Source: Flavobacterium sp. (GTDB lineage: Bacteria > Bacteroidota > Bacteroidia > Flavobacteriales > Flavobacteriaceae). Taken from it: DNA of 64,000 nt. Positions 28,068 to 37,095 of the stretch are shown piece after piece. Position 1 is the first letter of the stretch. Every line of letters starts with the position of its first letter. A model generated the notes under the pieces. That model was given only the letters and a program-made list of their open reading frames with translations. It was not told where the DNA came from and made no database searches. The stretch lies in assembly GCF_027490375.1 (NCBI RefSeq), contig NZ_JAIXYH010000033.1, positions 17,189-81,188 of the forward strand, in the 5' to 3' direction. The translations under genes were made by a program, and so were the position numbers.

Positions 28068-29357
28068 TTAATTTGAAAACGAAACAGAAGCTTTTTGTTC
28101 AGTTTCTGGGGTTTGTTCTAATTGAAAAATTTTGTTGATCAAGAAGATACTTTCTTCCACGGAAGTGTCGTCGTCTTTCAAATGGTTAGCAAAATGCGTG
28201 GTAATTTTTTGAATGATGCGATTGCTGATGATTTCGGCTTGTTCTTCGTTAAATCCGTTTAATTTTCTGGATTGAAAATCGATTTCCGAATTTTTAATTT
28301 CTTGCAATTTTTGTTTAAGTGCACTGATGGTTGGCGCAAACTTTCGCACTTTTGTCCATTCCAAAAACTCTTGTTTAACTTCTTCTAGAATGCGTTCAGC
28401 AGCTGGAATTTGAGCGCGTCTTTTTACTAAAGTATCGTCGGTAATTTTCGACAATTCATCCATGTGAATTAAAGAAACACCCTGGGTTTGCAATACGTTG
28501 GCATCGACGTTTTTCGGAACGGATAAATCCAGAATCAGTAACGGTTTTCTAAGGTTTAGAATATTGGCATCTACAGTCGGGTTTTGGGCTCCAGTAGCTA
28601 CAACGAGCACATCGGCCTGTTGAATTTCCGCTTGTAGTTCGCTAAAATCCTTAACCGTAAGGTTGAATTTTCCGGCAATACGCTCGGCTTTTTCTTTAGT
28701 GCGATTAATAAGGGTAATGTGCTTATTTTTTGTGTGTTTGATGAGGTTTTCACAGGTATTTCGCCCGATTTTCCCTGTTCCGAACAACAAAATATTTTTC
28801 TGACTTACTTCGGGAACATTGCGCAATATATACTGAACTGCTGCAAAAGAAACGGATGTTGCACCTGTAGAAAGATCGGTTTCGTTTTTGATGCGTTTCG
28901 ACGCCTGAATGACGGCATTTACTAAACGATCGAGAAAAGTATTGATTAATCCGAAAGAACGCGACTGGTTGCAAGCGAATTTAATTTGAGAAATGATTTC
29001 GAAATCGCCTAAAATCTGGCTATCTAAGCCTGTTGCAACGCGAAAAACATGAGTTACGGCATCGCTAGATTTATATACGTAACCTACTTTTTGGAAGGCT
29101 TCGGCGGTACCGTTAGAATGGTCGCAAATGAGTTTTATGAGCTGATACGGATGTTCTGCAAAGCCGTAAATTTCGGTTCGATTGCAGGTAGAATTAATCA
29201 TCAACGATTCGATACCAGCGGCTTTCGCTTGCGCCAACAACAGGGGCTGCGCATCGGCAGGAACGGTAAACTGACCGCGAATCTCTGCATCGGCTTTTTT
29301 GTAGTTTAGGCCAACAACATAGAATGATGAATGTTTCGGTGTGTGAATCTGCTCCAT
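28068..29357 (-). CDS. hemA: Glutamyl-tRNA reductase
   Basis: Reduces glutamyl-tRNA to glutamate-1-semialdehyde, the committed heme step. The ATG at 29357 is chosen over a frame extension to 29456: it gives MEQIHTPKHSSFYVVGLNYKK, and a promoter -7 element lies inside the extension. The 429-residue protein has catalytic Cys58 in MINSTCNRTEIYGF, the NADPH-binding stretch NILLFGTGKIGRNTCENL and VATGAQNPTVD, and a helical C-terminal dimerisation domain. First gene of the minus-strand heme arm. HemL, which would act next, is not in this window. Confidence 0.96.
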   Translation of the reverse strand: MEQIHTPKHSSFYVVGLNYKKADAEIRGQFTVPADAQPLLLAQAKAAGIESLMINSTCNRTEIYGFAEHPYQLIKLICDHSNGTAEAFQKVGYVYKSSDAVTHVFRVATGLDSQILGDFEIISQIKFACNQSRSFGLINTFLDRLVNAVIQASKRIKNETDLSTGATSVSFAAVQYILRNVPEVSQKNILLFGTGKIGRNTCENLIKHTKNKHITLINRTKEKAERIAGKFNLTVKDFSELQAEIQQADVLVVATGAQNPTVDANILNLRKPLLILDLSVPKNVDANVLQTQGVSLIHMDELSKITDDTLVKRRAQIPAAERILEEVKQEFLEWTKVRKFAPTISALKQKLQEIKNSEIDFQSRKLNGFNEEQAEIISNRIIQKITTHFANHLKDDDTSVEESIFLINKIFQLEQTPETEQKASVSFSN

Positions 29358-29380
29358 AAATAGTTTACGCAATTCGGTTA

Positions 29381-29388
29381 CAAAAATA
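29381..29388 (-). promoter_or_regulatory. -7 element TATTTTTG of the hemA arm
   Basis: Matches TAnnTTTG and is placed 23 bp before the hemA ATG at 29357. It supports the shorter hemA start. No clear -33 TTG at the right spacing was found. Confidence 0.4.
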
Positions 29389-29482
29389 AGTTTATCAAAA
29401 TCTAAAAAATAACGCTGCAAGTTCCATTTTAATCGCTGGTAGCCTTTCAAAACCACATCGCAATATTTATCGTAAATTCAAC

Positions 29483-29490
29483 TAACTTTG
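29483..29490 (+). promoter_or_regulatory. -7 element TAACTTTG of the araC-hemH-hemJ arm
   Basis: Matches TAnnTTTG in the divergent hemA/araC gap. The palindrome at 29519-29543 lies about 30 bp downstream of it, inside the leader of araC, which would suit a roadblock-type operator. Confidence 0.45.
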
Positions 29491-29518
29491 CAGCAGTAAC
29501 AAGCCTTTTAAAACGCTT

Positions 29519-29543
29519 TATGTAGAATTATTCTAAATAAACC
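29519..29543. promoter_or_regulatory. Palindromic operator candidate in the hemA/araC gap
   Basis: TTTA-TG-TAGAAT-T-ATTCTA-AA-TAAA is an almost perfect inverted repeat centred at 29529, about 40 bp before araC. A sister site lies before the third T9SS cargo gene (14926-14949). Because AraC proteins usually bind direct repeats, a different dimeric regulator, perhaps iron- or heme-responsive, is more likely; that is inference from context. Confidence 0.5.
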
Positions 29544-29583
29544 ACTTGTTCTATTTTAAGGCTACTTACGAAAAAACATCGCT

Positions 29584-30459
29584 ATGGGTTCATTTGAAGA
29601 GATAAAAATTGAGAACGATTTTTTTCTATTGCGATTTCAGAATCATTCCACTGAAACCGTAATAGAACAAAAAGCCATTCCTTTGGGGTTTATTCAGTTT
29701 CATTTTTGTTTGAAGGGAACGGCTGTGCTTCACTTTAATGAAGGTTCGTATCAGTTGAATTTAGTGGAAGAACAGTCGTATTTACTGTACAATCCACAAA
29801 AAGAATTGCCTTTGCATTTGAAGATATCCCCAGACAGCTGGATTCTATCGGCGTTTCTTTCCATAAAAAAATTCCACTCGCTGTTTTCTACCGATGCACA
29901 ACACATTAACTTTCTTACTGTCGAAAATCGGGATAAGAAATATTACGGGGAGTCGCGTGTGAGTCCGTCGATGGCCATCGTACTCAGCCAGCTTTTTCAT
30001 TATAACTTACATCCGTCGATCAAAAATTTGTACTATCGCGGCAAAGCGTTTGAATTGCTGAGTTTGTATTTCAATAAAACGGAAGATCCTTCGGCAGAAC
30101 AATGTCCGTTTTTACTCGACGAAGAGAACGTCATGAAAATAAAAAAAGCGAAAGATATTGTAATCCAAAACATGGCCGAGCCGCCCGGATTGCAAGAACT
30201 TGCCGATCGAGTTGGTCTTACGCTAAAGAAATTAAAACTCGGCTTCAAGCAAATTTACGGCGACACCGTTTATGGCTATTTGTTTGATTATAAAATGGAC
30301 TATGCGCGCCAACTTCTAGATTCGGGTTCGTACAATGTAAACGAAGTAGGATTGAAGATTGGTTACAGCACGGGAAGTCATTTTATCGCGGCCTTCAAAA
30401 AGAAATTCGCTACTACGCCCAAGAAATATTTAATGTCGATTAATCCAACAGTTTCTTAA
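29584..30459 (+). CDS. AraC-family transcriptional regulator
   Basis: A 291-residue regulator with an N-terminal beta-rich sensor domain (IQFHFCLKGTAVLHFNEGSYQL near 38-60) and a C-terminal double helix-turn-helix domain (PPGLQELADRVGLTLKKLKLGFKQIYGDTVYGYL, then VNEVGLKIGYSTGSHFIAAFKKKFATTPKKYL). It is the first gene of the plus-strand heme arm, 15 bp before hemH, divergent from hemA. Such a regulator is common beside flavobacterial heme genes and probably controls both arms; its ligand is unknown. Confidence 0.9.
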   Translation: MGSFEEIKIENDFFLLRFQNHSTETVIEQKAIPLGFIQFHFCLKGTAVLHFNEGSYQLNLVEEQSYLLYNPQKELPLHLKISPDSWILSAFLSIKKFHSLFSTDAQHINFLTVENRDKKYYGESRVSPSMAIVLSQLFHYNLHPSIKNLYYRGKAFELLSLYFNKTEDPSAEQCPFLLDEENVMKIKKAKDIVIQNMAEPPGLQELADRVGLTLKKLKLGFKQIYGDTVYGYLFDYKMDYARQLLDSGSYNVNEVGLKIGYSTGSHFIAAFKKKFATTPKKYLMSINPTVS

Positions 30460-30474
30460 TAAAAATCATATACA

Positions 30475-31542
30475 ATGCAACAATCTAAAAGAGGAGTGTT
30501 ATTGGTAAATCTGGGATCTCCAAAAAGCCCAGAGCCTAAGGATGTGAAGCCATACTTAGACGAATTTTTAATGGACAAATACGTTATCGACGTACCGTTT
30601 TTACTGCGTGCGTTGTTAGTTCGTGGTATTATTTTGCAAACGCGTCCGAAACGTTCTGCGGAAGCATACAAAAAAATATGGTGGGATGAAGGTTCGCCAC
30701 TAATTGTTCTTTCAGAACGTATGCACAAGAAAGTTTCTGCACAAGCTGAGGTTCCCGTTGTTTTGGCGATGCGCTACGGTCAGCCGTCGATTGATTCTGG
30801 CTTGAAAGCACTTCGCGATCAAGGCGTAACCGAAGTTTTGCTGTTTCCGTTGTATCCACAATATGCGATGGCAAGCACCAAAACCATCGTAGAATTAGCG
30901 CAGAAGTTGGTTGCTGAAAAGTATCTGGATTTGCATTTGCACCACGTTCCGGCTTTCTACAACCAAAAAAGTTACATCGAAAATTTAGCGAGAAGTATCC
31001 GCGAAAAATTGGAAGGTTTTGAATACGACCATCTACTGTTTTCGTACCACGGCATTCCGGAGCGTCATATTCGCAAAACCGACGTTACGAAATCGCACTG
31101 TAAGATGGATAGCAGTTGCTGTGCCACCAAATCGCCGGCGCACGAGTTTTGTTACCGTCACCAATGTTACGAAACTACGCGTCAGGTAGCCGAATTGCTG
31201 CAACTTCCGAAAGATAAATACAGCCAGTCGTTTCAATCGCGTTTGGCGGGCGACAAGTGGTTGGATCCGTATACCGACGTTGAAATCAATAAAATGCCGG
31301 CGAAAGGAATCAAGAAATTAGCCGTAGTTACGCCGGCTTTTGTATCGGATTGTTTGGAAACATTGGAGGAAATTGCAATGGAAGCCAATCACGAATTCAA
31401 AGAAAACGGCGGCGAAGAATTCATGGCAATTCCGTGTTTAAACGACGACGATACTTGGTGTGCTACAGTTGCCGAATGGATAAACGATTGGGCAGCAACA
31501 GGGAAAGTTTTTGCTCCAAGAACCGCTGAAGTAACGGCATAA
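30475..31542 (+). CDS. hemH: Ferrochelatase
   Basis: Inserts ferrous iron into a porphyrin to complete heme. The 355-residue protein has GVLLVNLGSPKSPEPKDVKPYLDEFL at the start, the catalytic histidine in LLFSYHGIPERHIRK (about 183-197), and FVSDCLETLEEIAMEANHEF (about 288-307) with the conserved glutamate. CKMDSSCC and CYRHQCYETTRQ carry several cysteines between residues about 205 and 232, the usual place where some ferrochelatases hold a metal-binding insertion, though binding is not shown. Its stop TAA shares one base with the next ATG. Confidence 0.95.
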   Translation: MQQSKRGVLLVNLGSPKSPEPKDVKPYLDEFLMDKYVIDVPFLLRALLVRGIILQTRPKRSAEAYKKIWWDEGSPLIVLSERMHKKVSAQAEVPVVLAMRYGQPSIDSGLKALRDQGVTEVLLFPLYPQYAMASTKTIVELAQKLVAEKYLDLHLHHVPAFYNQKSYIENLARSIREKLEGFEYDHLLFSYHGIPERHIRKTDVTKSHCKMDSSCCATKSPAHEFCYRHQCYETTRQVAELLQLPKDKYSQSFQSRLAGDKWLDPYTDVEINKMPAKGIKKLAVVTPAFVSDCLETLEEIAMEANHEFKENGGEEFMAIPCLNDDDTWCATVAEWINDWAATGKVFAPRTAEVTA

Positions 31543-32090
31543 TGTACGAGTATTTAAAGGCATTGCATCTCATTTTTGTGGTAACCTGGTTCGCTGGGCT
31601 ATTCTACATTGTGCGGCTTTTTGTGTACCAGACCGAAGTTTTTGATAAATCGGAAATTGAACGCCAAATTTTGCAACCGCAATACAAATTAATGGCGTAT
31701 CGATTGTGGTATATAATAACATGGCCTTCGGCAGTTTTAGCATCGATTTTCGCTTTTTGGATGCTGTTTTTCACTCCAGTCGGACGAGCTTGGTTAGAAA
31801 CCGATTGGATGCAAGTAAAACTCGGGTTTGTAGCACTTTTATATGCTTATCAGTTAAAATGCCATCAGATTTATCGCAAGCTTCAGCGCGGCGAAAAACC
31901 ACATTCTTCGAATTTTTTGCGATTGTGGAATGAAGTAGCAACACTTATTTTGTTTGCCGTTGTTTTTCTAGTGGTGTTGAAAAACGCTTTTAACTGGATT
32001 TTTGGAGTAGTTGGTATCATTGTGGTATCGCTTTTGCTGATGTTAGGGTTCAAATTTTATAAAAATCTGCGCGCAAAACGAGGAACCTAA
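31542..32090 (+). CDS. hemJ: HemJ/CopD-family protoporphyrinogen oxidase
   Basis: A 182-residue inner-membrane protein with about five transmembrane segments. YLKALHLIFVVTWFAGLFYIVRLFVY (first segment, conserved His near residue 9) and the KLGFVALLYAYQLKCHQIYRKLQRG block match HemJ, which converts protoporphyrinogen IX into protoporphyrin IX in bacteria without HemG or HemY. Its place straight after hemH (1-bp overlap) and the absence of another such oxidase here support this. It also overlaps the following histidine kinase by 1 bp. Confidence 0.88.
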   Translation: MYEYLKALHLIFVVTWFAGLFYIVRLFVYQTEVFDKSEIERQILQPQYKLMAYRLWYIITWPSAVLASIFAFWMLFFTPVGRAWLETDWMQVKLGFVALLYAYQLKCHQIYRKLQRGEKPHSSNFLRLWNEVATLILFAVVFLVVLKNAFNWIFGVVGIIVVSLLLMLGFKFYKNLRAKRGT

Positions 32091-33571
32091 TGCTAAAGTC
32101 GGTGAAGATAAAAAGGGTGTCGCTACGGATTCGAATCTTTCTTTCGATGATCGTACTCACGCTTATTGCTTCAGTTCTTATGGCCTCGATCTCTATTTTT
32201 CAGTTTAAACGCGAGGCGAAAGATTATCACCGCGAGCGTTTGGAACGGAAAGAAAATGCCATCAAAGAACACATCAACTACATTTTAGCAAACACAACCT
32301 ATCCGCTTACCGAAGAAAATTTAGCACTGATTTTTAAAGATAAGATTCACGAATTGAGTAACATTCATGCGCTGCAAATCAACATTTACAGCCTCGACGG
32401 AAAGTTACTAAAGTCGTCGAAAGGGGCTTTTTCGGTTGATCAAGCTTCGCCACCCATACCCGATTACATTCTTCGCATTATGCGTGCTTCACTTGAAAAA
32501 CGTTATGTGGATGTACGTACGATAGAAGGAAAAAAATACCGTTCGTCTTACAGTCAGATTAAAGATTTGAAATTCAAGCCGCTGGGTATTTTAAACCTGC
32601 CGTATATCGAAGACGATGGTTTTTACGACCGCGAATTAAAAAATTTCTTGATTCGCTTGAGTCAAGTTTATTCGTTTATGTTGCTGATTGCCTTTGCATT
32701 GGCTTACTTTTTGTCGAGTTTCATTACCAAATCTTTGAAACGAATTTCCGATAAAATAACGGAAACTAATCTGAATCAGAAAAACGAGAAAATTGATTTG
32801 GACGATTCAAGTCGAGAGATTTCGCTACTTATAAACGCATATAATACGCTAGTCGATAAATTGGAGGATAGCGCGGCGAAATTAGCGCAAAGCGAACGCG
32901 AACAAGCCTGGCGCGAAATGGCCAAGCAAGTTGCACACGAGATTAAAAATCCGCTTACGCCCATGCGTTTAACGGTACAGAGTTTTCAGCGACGTTTCGA
33001 CCCGAACGACCCAGATATTCGTCAGAAAATGGACGATTATTCGAAAACACTGATTCAGCAAATCGACATCATGAGTTCGGTTGCCTCGGCTTTTTCCAAT
33101 TTTGCTTCGATGCCTGCGCAACAGAATGAGACGTTAAATGTTGGAAAAGTCGTGGAGTTGGCGCTCGATATTTTTAATGAAGATTACATCGAATTGCAAC
33201 TGCCCGACGAGAAAATCATTACGCGAATGGATCGTACGCAGCTCATTCGAATCATCACGAATTTAGTTAAAAACAGCATTCAAGCTATACCCGAAGAACA
33301 AGTAGAAAAGAAAATCCAAGTGCGGATACGGCGTGCGGGCAACGAAGTAGAAATCTCGGTTTCAGATAACGGAACCGGCATTCCGCCAGAAAACAGCGAC
33401 CGCATTTTTGAACCCAAATTTACCACCAAAACCAGTGGTATGGGACTCGGATTGGGCATCATCAAAAACATTATCGAAAATTATTCAGGAACCATTACTT
33501 TTGAAACACAATTGGGGCACGGAAGTACATTTTACGTGCGTTTACCCATCACAAAACTCGTAAAGCTATGA
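32090..33571 (+). CDS. HAMP-domain sensor histidine kinase
   Basis: A 493-residue membrane kinase. A first membrane segment lies at about 16-37, a periplasmic sensor region follows, a second segment is at about 193-212 (VYSFMLLIAFALAYFLSS), then a HAMP linker. The phosphorylated histidine is His283 in QVAHEIKNPLTPMRL. The ATPase domain shows N-box NLVKNSIQAIPEE, DNGTGIPPEN and GMGLGLGIIKN. No response regulator is adjacent, so it is an orphan. It is coupled by overlaps to hemJ before and to the enoyl-CoA hydratase after it. The input signal is unknown. Confidence 0.9.
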   Translation: MLKSVKIKRVSLRIRIFLSMIVLTLIASVLMASISIFQFKREAKDYHRERLERKENAIKEHINYILANTTYPLTEENLALIFKDKIHELSNIHALQINIYSLDGKLLKSSKGAFSVDQASPPIPDYILRIMRASLEKRYVDVRTIEGKKYRSSYSQIKDLKFKPLGILNLPYIEDDGFYDRELKNFLIRLSQVYSFMLLIAFALAYFLSSFITKSLKRISDKITETNLNQKNEKIDLDDSSREISLLINAYNTLVDKLEDSAAKLAQSEREQAWREMAKQVAHEIKNPLTPMRLTVQSFQRRFDPNDPDIRQKMDDYSKTLIQQIDIMSSVASAFSNFASMPAQQNETLNVGKVVELALDIFNEDYIELQLPDEKIITRMDRTQLIRIITNLVKNSIQAIPEEQVEKKIQVRIRRAGNEVEISVSDNGTGIPPENSDRIFEPKFTTKTSGMGLGLGIIKNIIENYSGTITFETQLGHGSTFYVRLPITKLVKL

Positions 33572-34350
33572 CATTCGAAAACTTACAAACTAGTCAAACC
33601 GACGCTATTTTTCGCATTACCATCGACCGACCATCAAAACTTAATGCACTCAATAAAGCGACAATTCAAGCACTGCACGAGGCTTTCGCTTACGCAGAAC
33701 AAAAAGCAGATGTTCGTGTGATTATTTTAACCGGAAGTGGCGAAAAGGCGTTTGTAGCTGGTGCAGATATTTCGGAATTTGCCGATTTTAATGTGAGCGA
33801 AGGAGCAGCATTAGCAGCCGAAGGTCAGCGTTTGTTGTTCGATTTTGTTGAACGCTTGTCGAAACCTGTAATTGCAGCCGTAAACGGTTTTGCTTTGGGC
33901 GGTGGCTTGGAGTTGGCTATGTCGGCACACATACGTATCGCTTCGACCAACGCCAAAATGGGATTGCCGGAGGTTACTTTAGGTGTAATTCCTGGTTACG
34001 GCGGAACACAGCGTTTGGCGCAATTAGTAGGGAAGGGTAAGGCAATGGAGTTAATTCTATCGGCTTCGATGATTGATGCACAAGCCGCCCATCAATTAGG
34101 TTTAGTGAATAAAGTAGTCGATCAATCGGAGTTGCTCGTCGAGGCAGAAGCACTTGCGTCTAAAATTGCAGCAAATTCTCCTGCGGCCATTCGTGCAGCT
34201 ATTCAAGCGGTAAATGCCGGCTATGACAACAGCCAGAACGGATTCGAAACAGAGATAAAGCTGTTTGGAACCTGTTTTGGAACAGCAGATTTTAAAGAAG
34301 GAACATCAGCCTTTCTCGAAAAAAGAAAAGCTGTGTTTACTGGAAATTAG
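33568..34350 (+). CDS. Enoyl-CoA hydratase/isomerase family protein
   Basis: A 260-residue crotonase-fold enzyme expected to hydrate 2-enoyl-CoA in fatty-acid or amino-acid breakdown. Oxyanion-hole segments AGADISEF (about 66-73) and NGFALGGGLELAMS (about 110-123) are present, with the two catalytic glutamates in GGGLELA and GLPEVTLGVIPGYGGTQRL (about 130-149). The ATG overlaps the kinase stop (ATGA). Its 3' end overlaps that of the convergent thioesterase gene by 4 bp. Confidence 0.92.
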   Translation: MTFENLQTSQTDAIFRITIDRPSKLNALNKATIQALHEAFAYAEQKADVRVIILTGSGEKAFVAGADISEFADFNVSEGAALAAEGQRLLFDFVERLSKPVIAAVNGFALGGGLELAMSAHIRIASTNAKMGLPEVTLGVIPGYGGTQRLAQLVGKGKAMELILSASMIDAQAAHQLGLVNKVVDQSELLVEAEALASKIAANSPAAIRAAIQAVNAGYDNSQNGFETEIKLFGTCFGTADFKEGTSAFLEKRKAVFTGN

Positions 34351-34859
34351 TCGTTGAAAATAGCTTTCAGTTCCGTGGCTTCAGAGGGTTTCATTTTCCC
34401 AGCAAGCACTAAACTCAATTGCTTTCTGCGTAAAGCGGCTTCAAAACGCTGAATTTCTAATTCGGTTTCAGGTTTGATTGGTGGAACTTCAACCGGACGT
34501 CCTGTGTCGTCTACGGCTACGAATGTGTAAATAGCTTCGTTCGCCTTGTTGCGTTGTCCAGACTCGCGATCTTCAATCCATACGTCGATGAAAATTTCCA
34601 TGGACGACTTAAACGAACGCGAAACTTTAGCTTCTACAGTTACCACACTTCCCAACGGAATGGCGCGGTTAAAAGCCACGTGATTTACCGATGCTGTTAC
34701 GACAATTCTACGCGAATGACGTCGGGCGGCAATACTCGCAGCGCGATCCATACGCGCCAACAATTCGCCGCCAAAAAGATTGTTCAACGGATTGGTTTCG
34801 CTTGGCAAAACGAGGTCGGTTAATACCGTTAACGATTCGGAAGGTGTTTTAGCTACCAC
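34347..34859 (-). CDS. Acyl-CoA thioesterase (hotdog fold)
   Basis: About 170 residues; hydrolyses acyl-CoA to free acid and CoA. NPLNNLFGGELLARMDRAASIAARRH holds the hotdog helix with the catalytic Asp region, followed by VVTASVNHVAFNRAIPLGSVVTVEAKV. The start is set at GTG 34859, because the in-frame TTG at 34874 belongs to a perfect promoter -7 element (TACTTTTG, 34872-34879) and cannot be inside the message. Convergent with the enoyl-CoA hydratase gene, another acyl-CoA enzyme. Confidence 0.88.
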   Translation of the reverse strand: MVAKTPSESLTVLTDLVLPSETNPLNNLFGGELLARMDRAASIAARRHSRRIVVTASVNHVAFNRAIPLGSVVTVEAKVSRSFKSSMEIFIDVWIEDRESGQRNKANEAIYTFVAVDDTGRPVEVPPIKPETELEIQRFEAALRRKQLSLVLAGKMKPSEATELKAIFND

Positions 34860-34948
34860 TATTTTTTTCGGCAAAAGTATAGAAATGTAGGCTTTCTCAA
34901 AGGCTGCTTTAAGAAAGGTTTAAGTTTGGTTACGCGAAGTGGTTTGAA

Positions 34949-35884
34949 TTATTCTACCAACAACCACGCATCTTGCGTTTGTGTTTGGTGAATGTGTGTT
35001 AATGCAGCTTTTGCTTCGCCGTATTTGGTGTAACTTCCAAATAAAACAGGTGTTAATCCGAAGCGATTTTTTGGAAGCGAACGTGCTTCAAAACCTCTTG
35101 ATTTCAGGTCGCTTAAAACGGCATTTGCATTTTTCTGGTCGCGAAAAGCACCTGCAACTACGTGATATTTATAATCTGGAGTCGACACGGGAAGCGATAA
35201 TGTTTCCGACGGACTCGCAATTACAAAGGTTGCTTTTTGGATTTCTTGCGTTACTTTTTGTTGAACCGTAGCGCGAACTTCGGCAGTTTTTTCTTCCACG
35301 TAAGTGTCGTAAGCTTGGTTGCCAAAGAAACCGCTTACTCCCAAAATTAGCACGGCTGCCGAGGCGTATTTCCAGGCGTTGAATTGTGAGCGGCTTTGCT
35401 GTTCTAATTCGATAACTTTGGGTTGAGATTCGATTACAGGTGCCGAAGCATTTTGAATTTCTTCAACATATCGCTGTGGAATTCGAATGTTCGAAAGTCC
35501 GAATGCGGCGGTATAGTAATTTACGTCGTTTGCAGGTTCGAAACGAATGGCTCCGAAATTAGTTTGTTCTAAAGTGCCAATATTTCGAAGTTCAACGCGT
35601 TGTTTAGCAGCTAATTGATCTTCTACGAAAGCTACTTCAGCGCGAATTAAATTCAGTGCCGTATCGAAGCTAATTTTTTCTGCTTTAGCGATATGACTCG
35701 CCAGTAATCCGTCGTTATGACGCAAGTTAACATTAAACGAAATTGTCTTTTTGGGCGGAATGCACAAGCCTTTTTCAGGATCGATCACTGCCGACTGGAT
35801 TTCGGCAATAAAACCACCAAAACCAGGTACGGTTACGCACTGGTAGCGGTACAACAACTCAGAAATAAATCGTTCAATCTTCAT
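34949..35884 (-). CDS. HU (CCDC81-type)/SPOR membrane protein
   Basis: About 311 residues from the ATG at 35884. Residues 1-130 look like the paired bacterial CCDC81-like HU domains (SELLYRYQCVTVPGFGGFIAE, then GLLASHIAKAEKISFDTAL), a fold related to DNA-binding HU. One transmembrane segment follows (AWKYASAAVLILGVSGFFG, about 170-188). The last about 75 residues are a SPOR domain (YHVVAGAFRDQKNANAVLSDLK, PVLFGSYTKYGEAKAALTHI), which binds denuded septal peptidoglycan. So the protein could connect a cytoplasmic HU-like module to the division-site wall. Divergent from dprA. Confidence 0.85.
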   Translation of the reverse strand: MKIERFISELLYRYQCVTVPGFGGFIAEIQSAVIDPEKGLCIPPKKTISFNVNLRHNDGLLASHIAKAEKISFDTALNLIRAEVAFVEDQLAAKQRVELRNIGTLEQTNFGAIRFEPANDVNYYTAAFGLSNIRIPQRYVEEIQNASAPVIESQPKVIELEQQSRSQFNAWKYASAAVLILGVSGFFGNQAYDTYVEEKTAEVRATVQQKVTQEIQKATFVIASPSETLSLPVSTPDYKYHVVAGAFRDQKNANAVLSDLKSRGFEARSLPKNRFGLTPVLFGSYTKYGEAKAALTHIHQTQTQDAWLLVE

Positions 35885-35984
35885 AAAAACAAAAATACGC
35901 ATTCGAGAATTGATGTGCTATTTTGTTTCAAAATCTTATTAACAACTGTTTTTGTTTTTGTATCTTGTGCTTCAATATTTTACT

Positions 35985-37085
35985 ATGCGCCATACAGAAT
36001 TACTCTACGTTTTAGCTTTGCTAAAGGCCGAAGGCATTGGTAATGTCATCGCCAGAAAGTTGCTTTCGCACTTCGAAAATCCGTCCGATATTTTTTCCGC
36101 GAAAGCGAAAGATCTTGCCCAAATTCACGGCATCGGAAACTTCCGAATTTCAGCTCTCAAAAACAAATCGCTTTTAAAACAAGCCGAAAAAGAGCTTGTT
36201 TACATGCAAGAAACCGCCGTAACTCCACTGTTTATTTCCGACGAAGCATTTCCGAATCGACTTCGACAATGTTCGGATGCACCTGTTTTGCTGTTTACTT
36301 CAGGGAAAATGGATTTAAACGCACAAAAAGTTATCAGTATCGTGGGTACCCGACGCATGACCAATTATGGGAGCGGATTTTTAAAAGAATTTATCCAAGA
36401 GCTTGTTCTATACAACCCATTGATTGTTAGTGGATTTGCTTACGGAGTTGATATTGCAGCACACCAGTTTGCTGTACAAAACAATTTACAAACCGTTGGC
36501 GTTTTAGCGCACGGGCTTGCCGATATCTATCCGAAGGTGCACAAAAAATTCATTCGACCAATCTCAGAAAACGGAGGTTTGGTAACCGAATTTTTCAGCG
36601 ATGTGGCGCCCGACAAAGAGCACTTTGTTCGTCGAAATCGGATTGTTGCAGGTTTGGCCGACGCTACCATTGTAGTTGAATCGGCCGATCGCGGCGGTTC
36701 GTTGATAACGGCGAACTTCGCTTTTGATTACAGTCGCGATGTTTTTGCAGTTCCGGGTCGTTTAAACGATAAATTCAGCGCAGGTTGTAATCACTTAATT
36801 AAATGTCAGAAAGCAGCTTTACTTACATCGGTTGCCGATTTGGTGTATTTGCTCAATTGGGAACAAAAAAAGAACGCACCGGCTGTTCAAAAACAACTGT
36901 TTGTTGAGCTAAAACCCGACGAACAAACGCTGTACGATACGCTCTACAAAACAGGAAAGTTGCAGCTCGACGATTTAGCTATCCACTGCGATTTACCTGT
37001 GCATAAAACTGCGGTATTGCTTTTAGAACTAGAACTCAAAGGATTGGTGTTGCCGCTGCCAGGAAAATTTTTCGAAGCCATTTAA
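35985..37085 (+). CDS. dprA: DNA-processing protein DprA (Smf)
   Basis: Binds incoming single-stranded DNA during transformation and loads RecA. The ATG at 35985 (MRHTELLYVLALLKAEGIG) is chosen over an upstream frame extension. The 366-residue protein has an N-terminal helix-hairpin-helix region (GIGNVIARKLLSHF), the Rossmann-like core with GTRRMTNYGS, SGFAYGVDIAAH, RNRIVAGLADATIVVE and GSLITANFAFDYSRDVFAVPG, and a C-terminal winged-helix (DLAIHCDLPVHKTAVLLLELELKG). Ten base pairs separate it from the GxxExxY gene. Confidence 0.94.
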   Translation: MRHTELLYVLALLKAEGIGNVIARKLLSHFENPSDIFSAKAKDLAQIHGIGNFRISALKNKSLLKQAEKELVYMQETAVTPLFISDEAFPNRLRQCSDAPVLLFTSGKMDLNAQKVISIVGTRRMTNYGSGFLKEFIQELVLYNPLIVSGFAYGVDIAAHQFAVQNNLQTVGVLAHGLADIYPKVHKKFIRPISENGGLVTEFFSDVAPDKEHFVRRNRIVAGLADATIVVESADRGGSLITANFAFDYSRDVFAVPGRLNDKFSAGCNHLIKCQKAALLTSVADLVYLLNWEQKKNAPAVQKQLFVELKPDEQTLYDTLYKTGKLQLDDLAIHCDLPVHKTAVLLLELELKGLVLPLPGKFFEAI

Positions 37086-37095
37086 AATTTACATC

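Noticed and set aside
27401..28138. 245-residue plus-strand reading frame
   Set aside because: Antisense shadow of hemC and the end of hemA.
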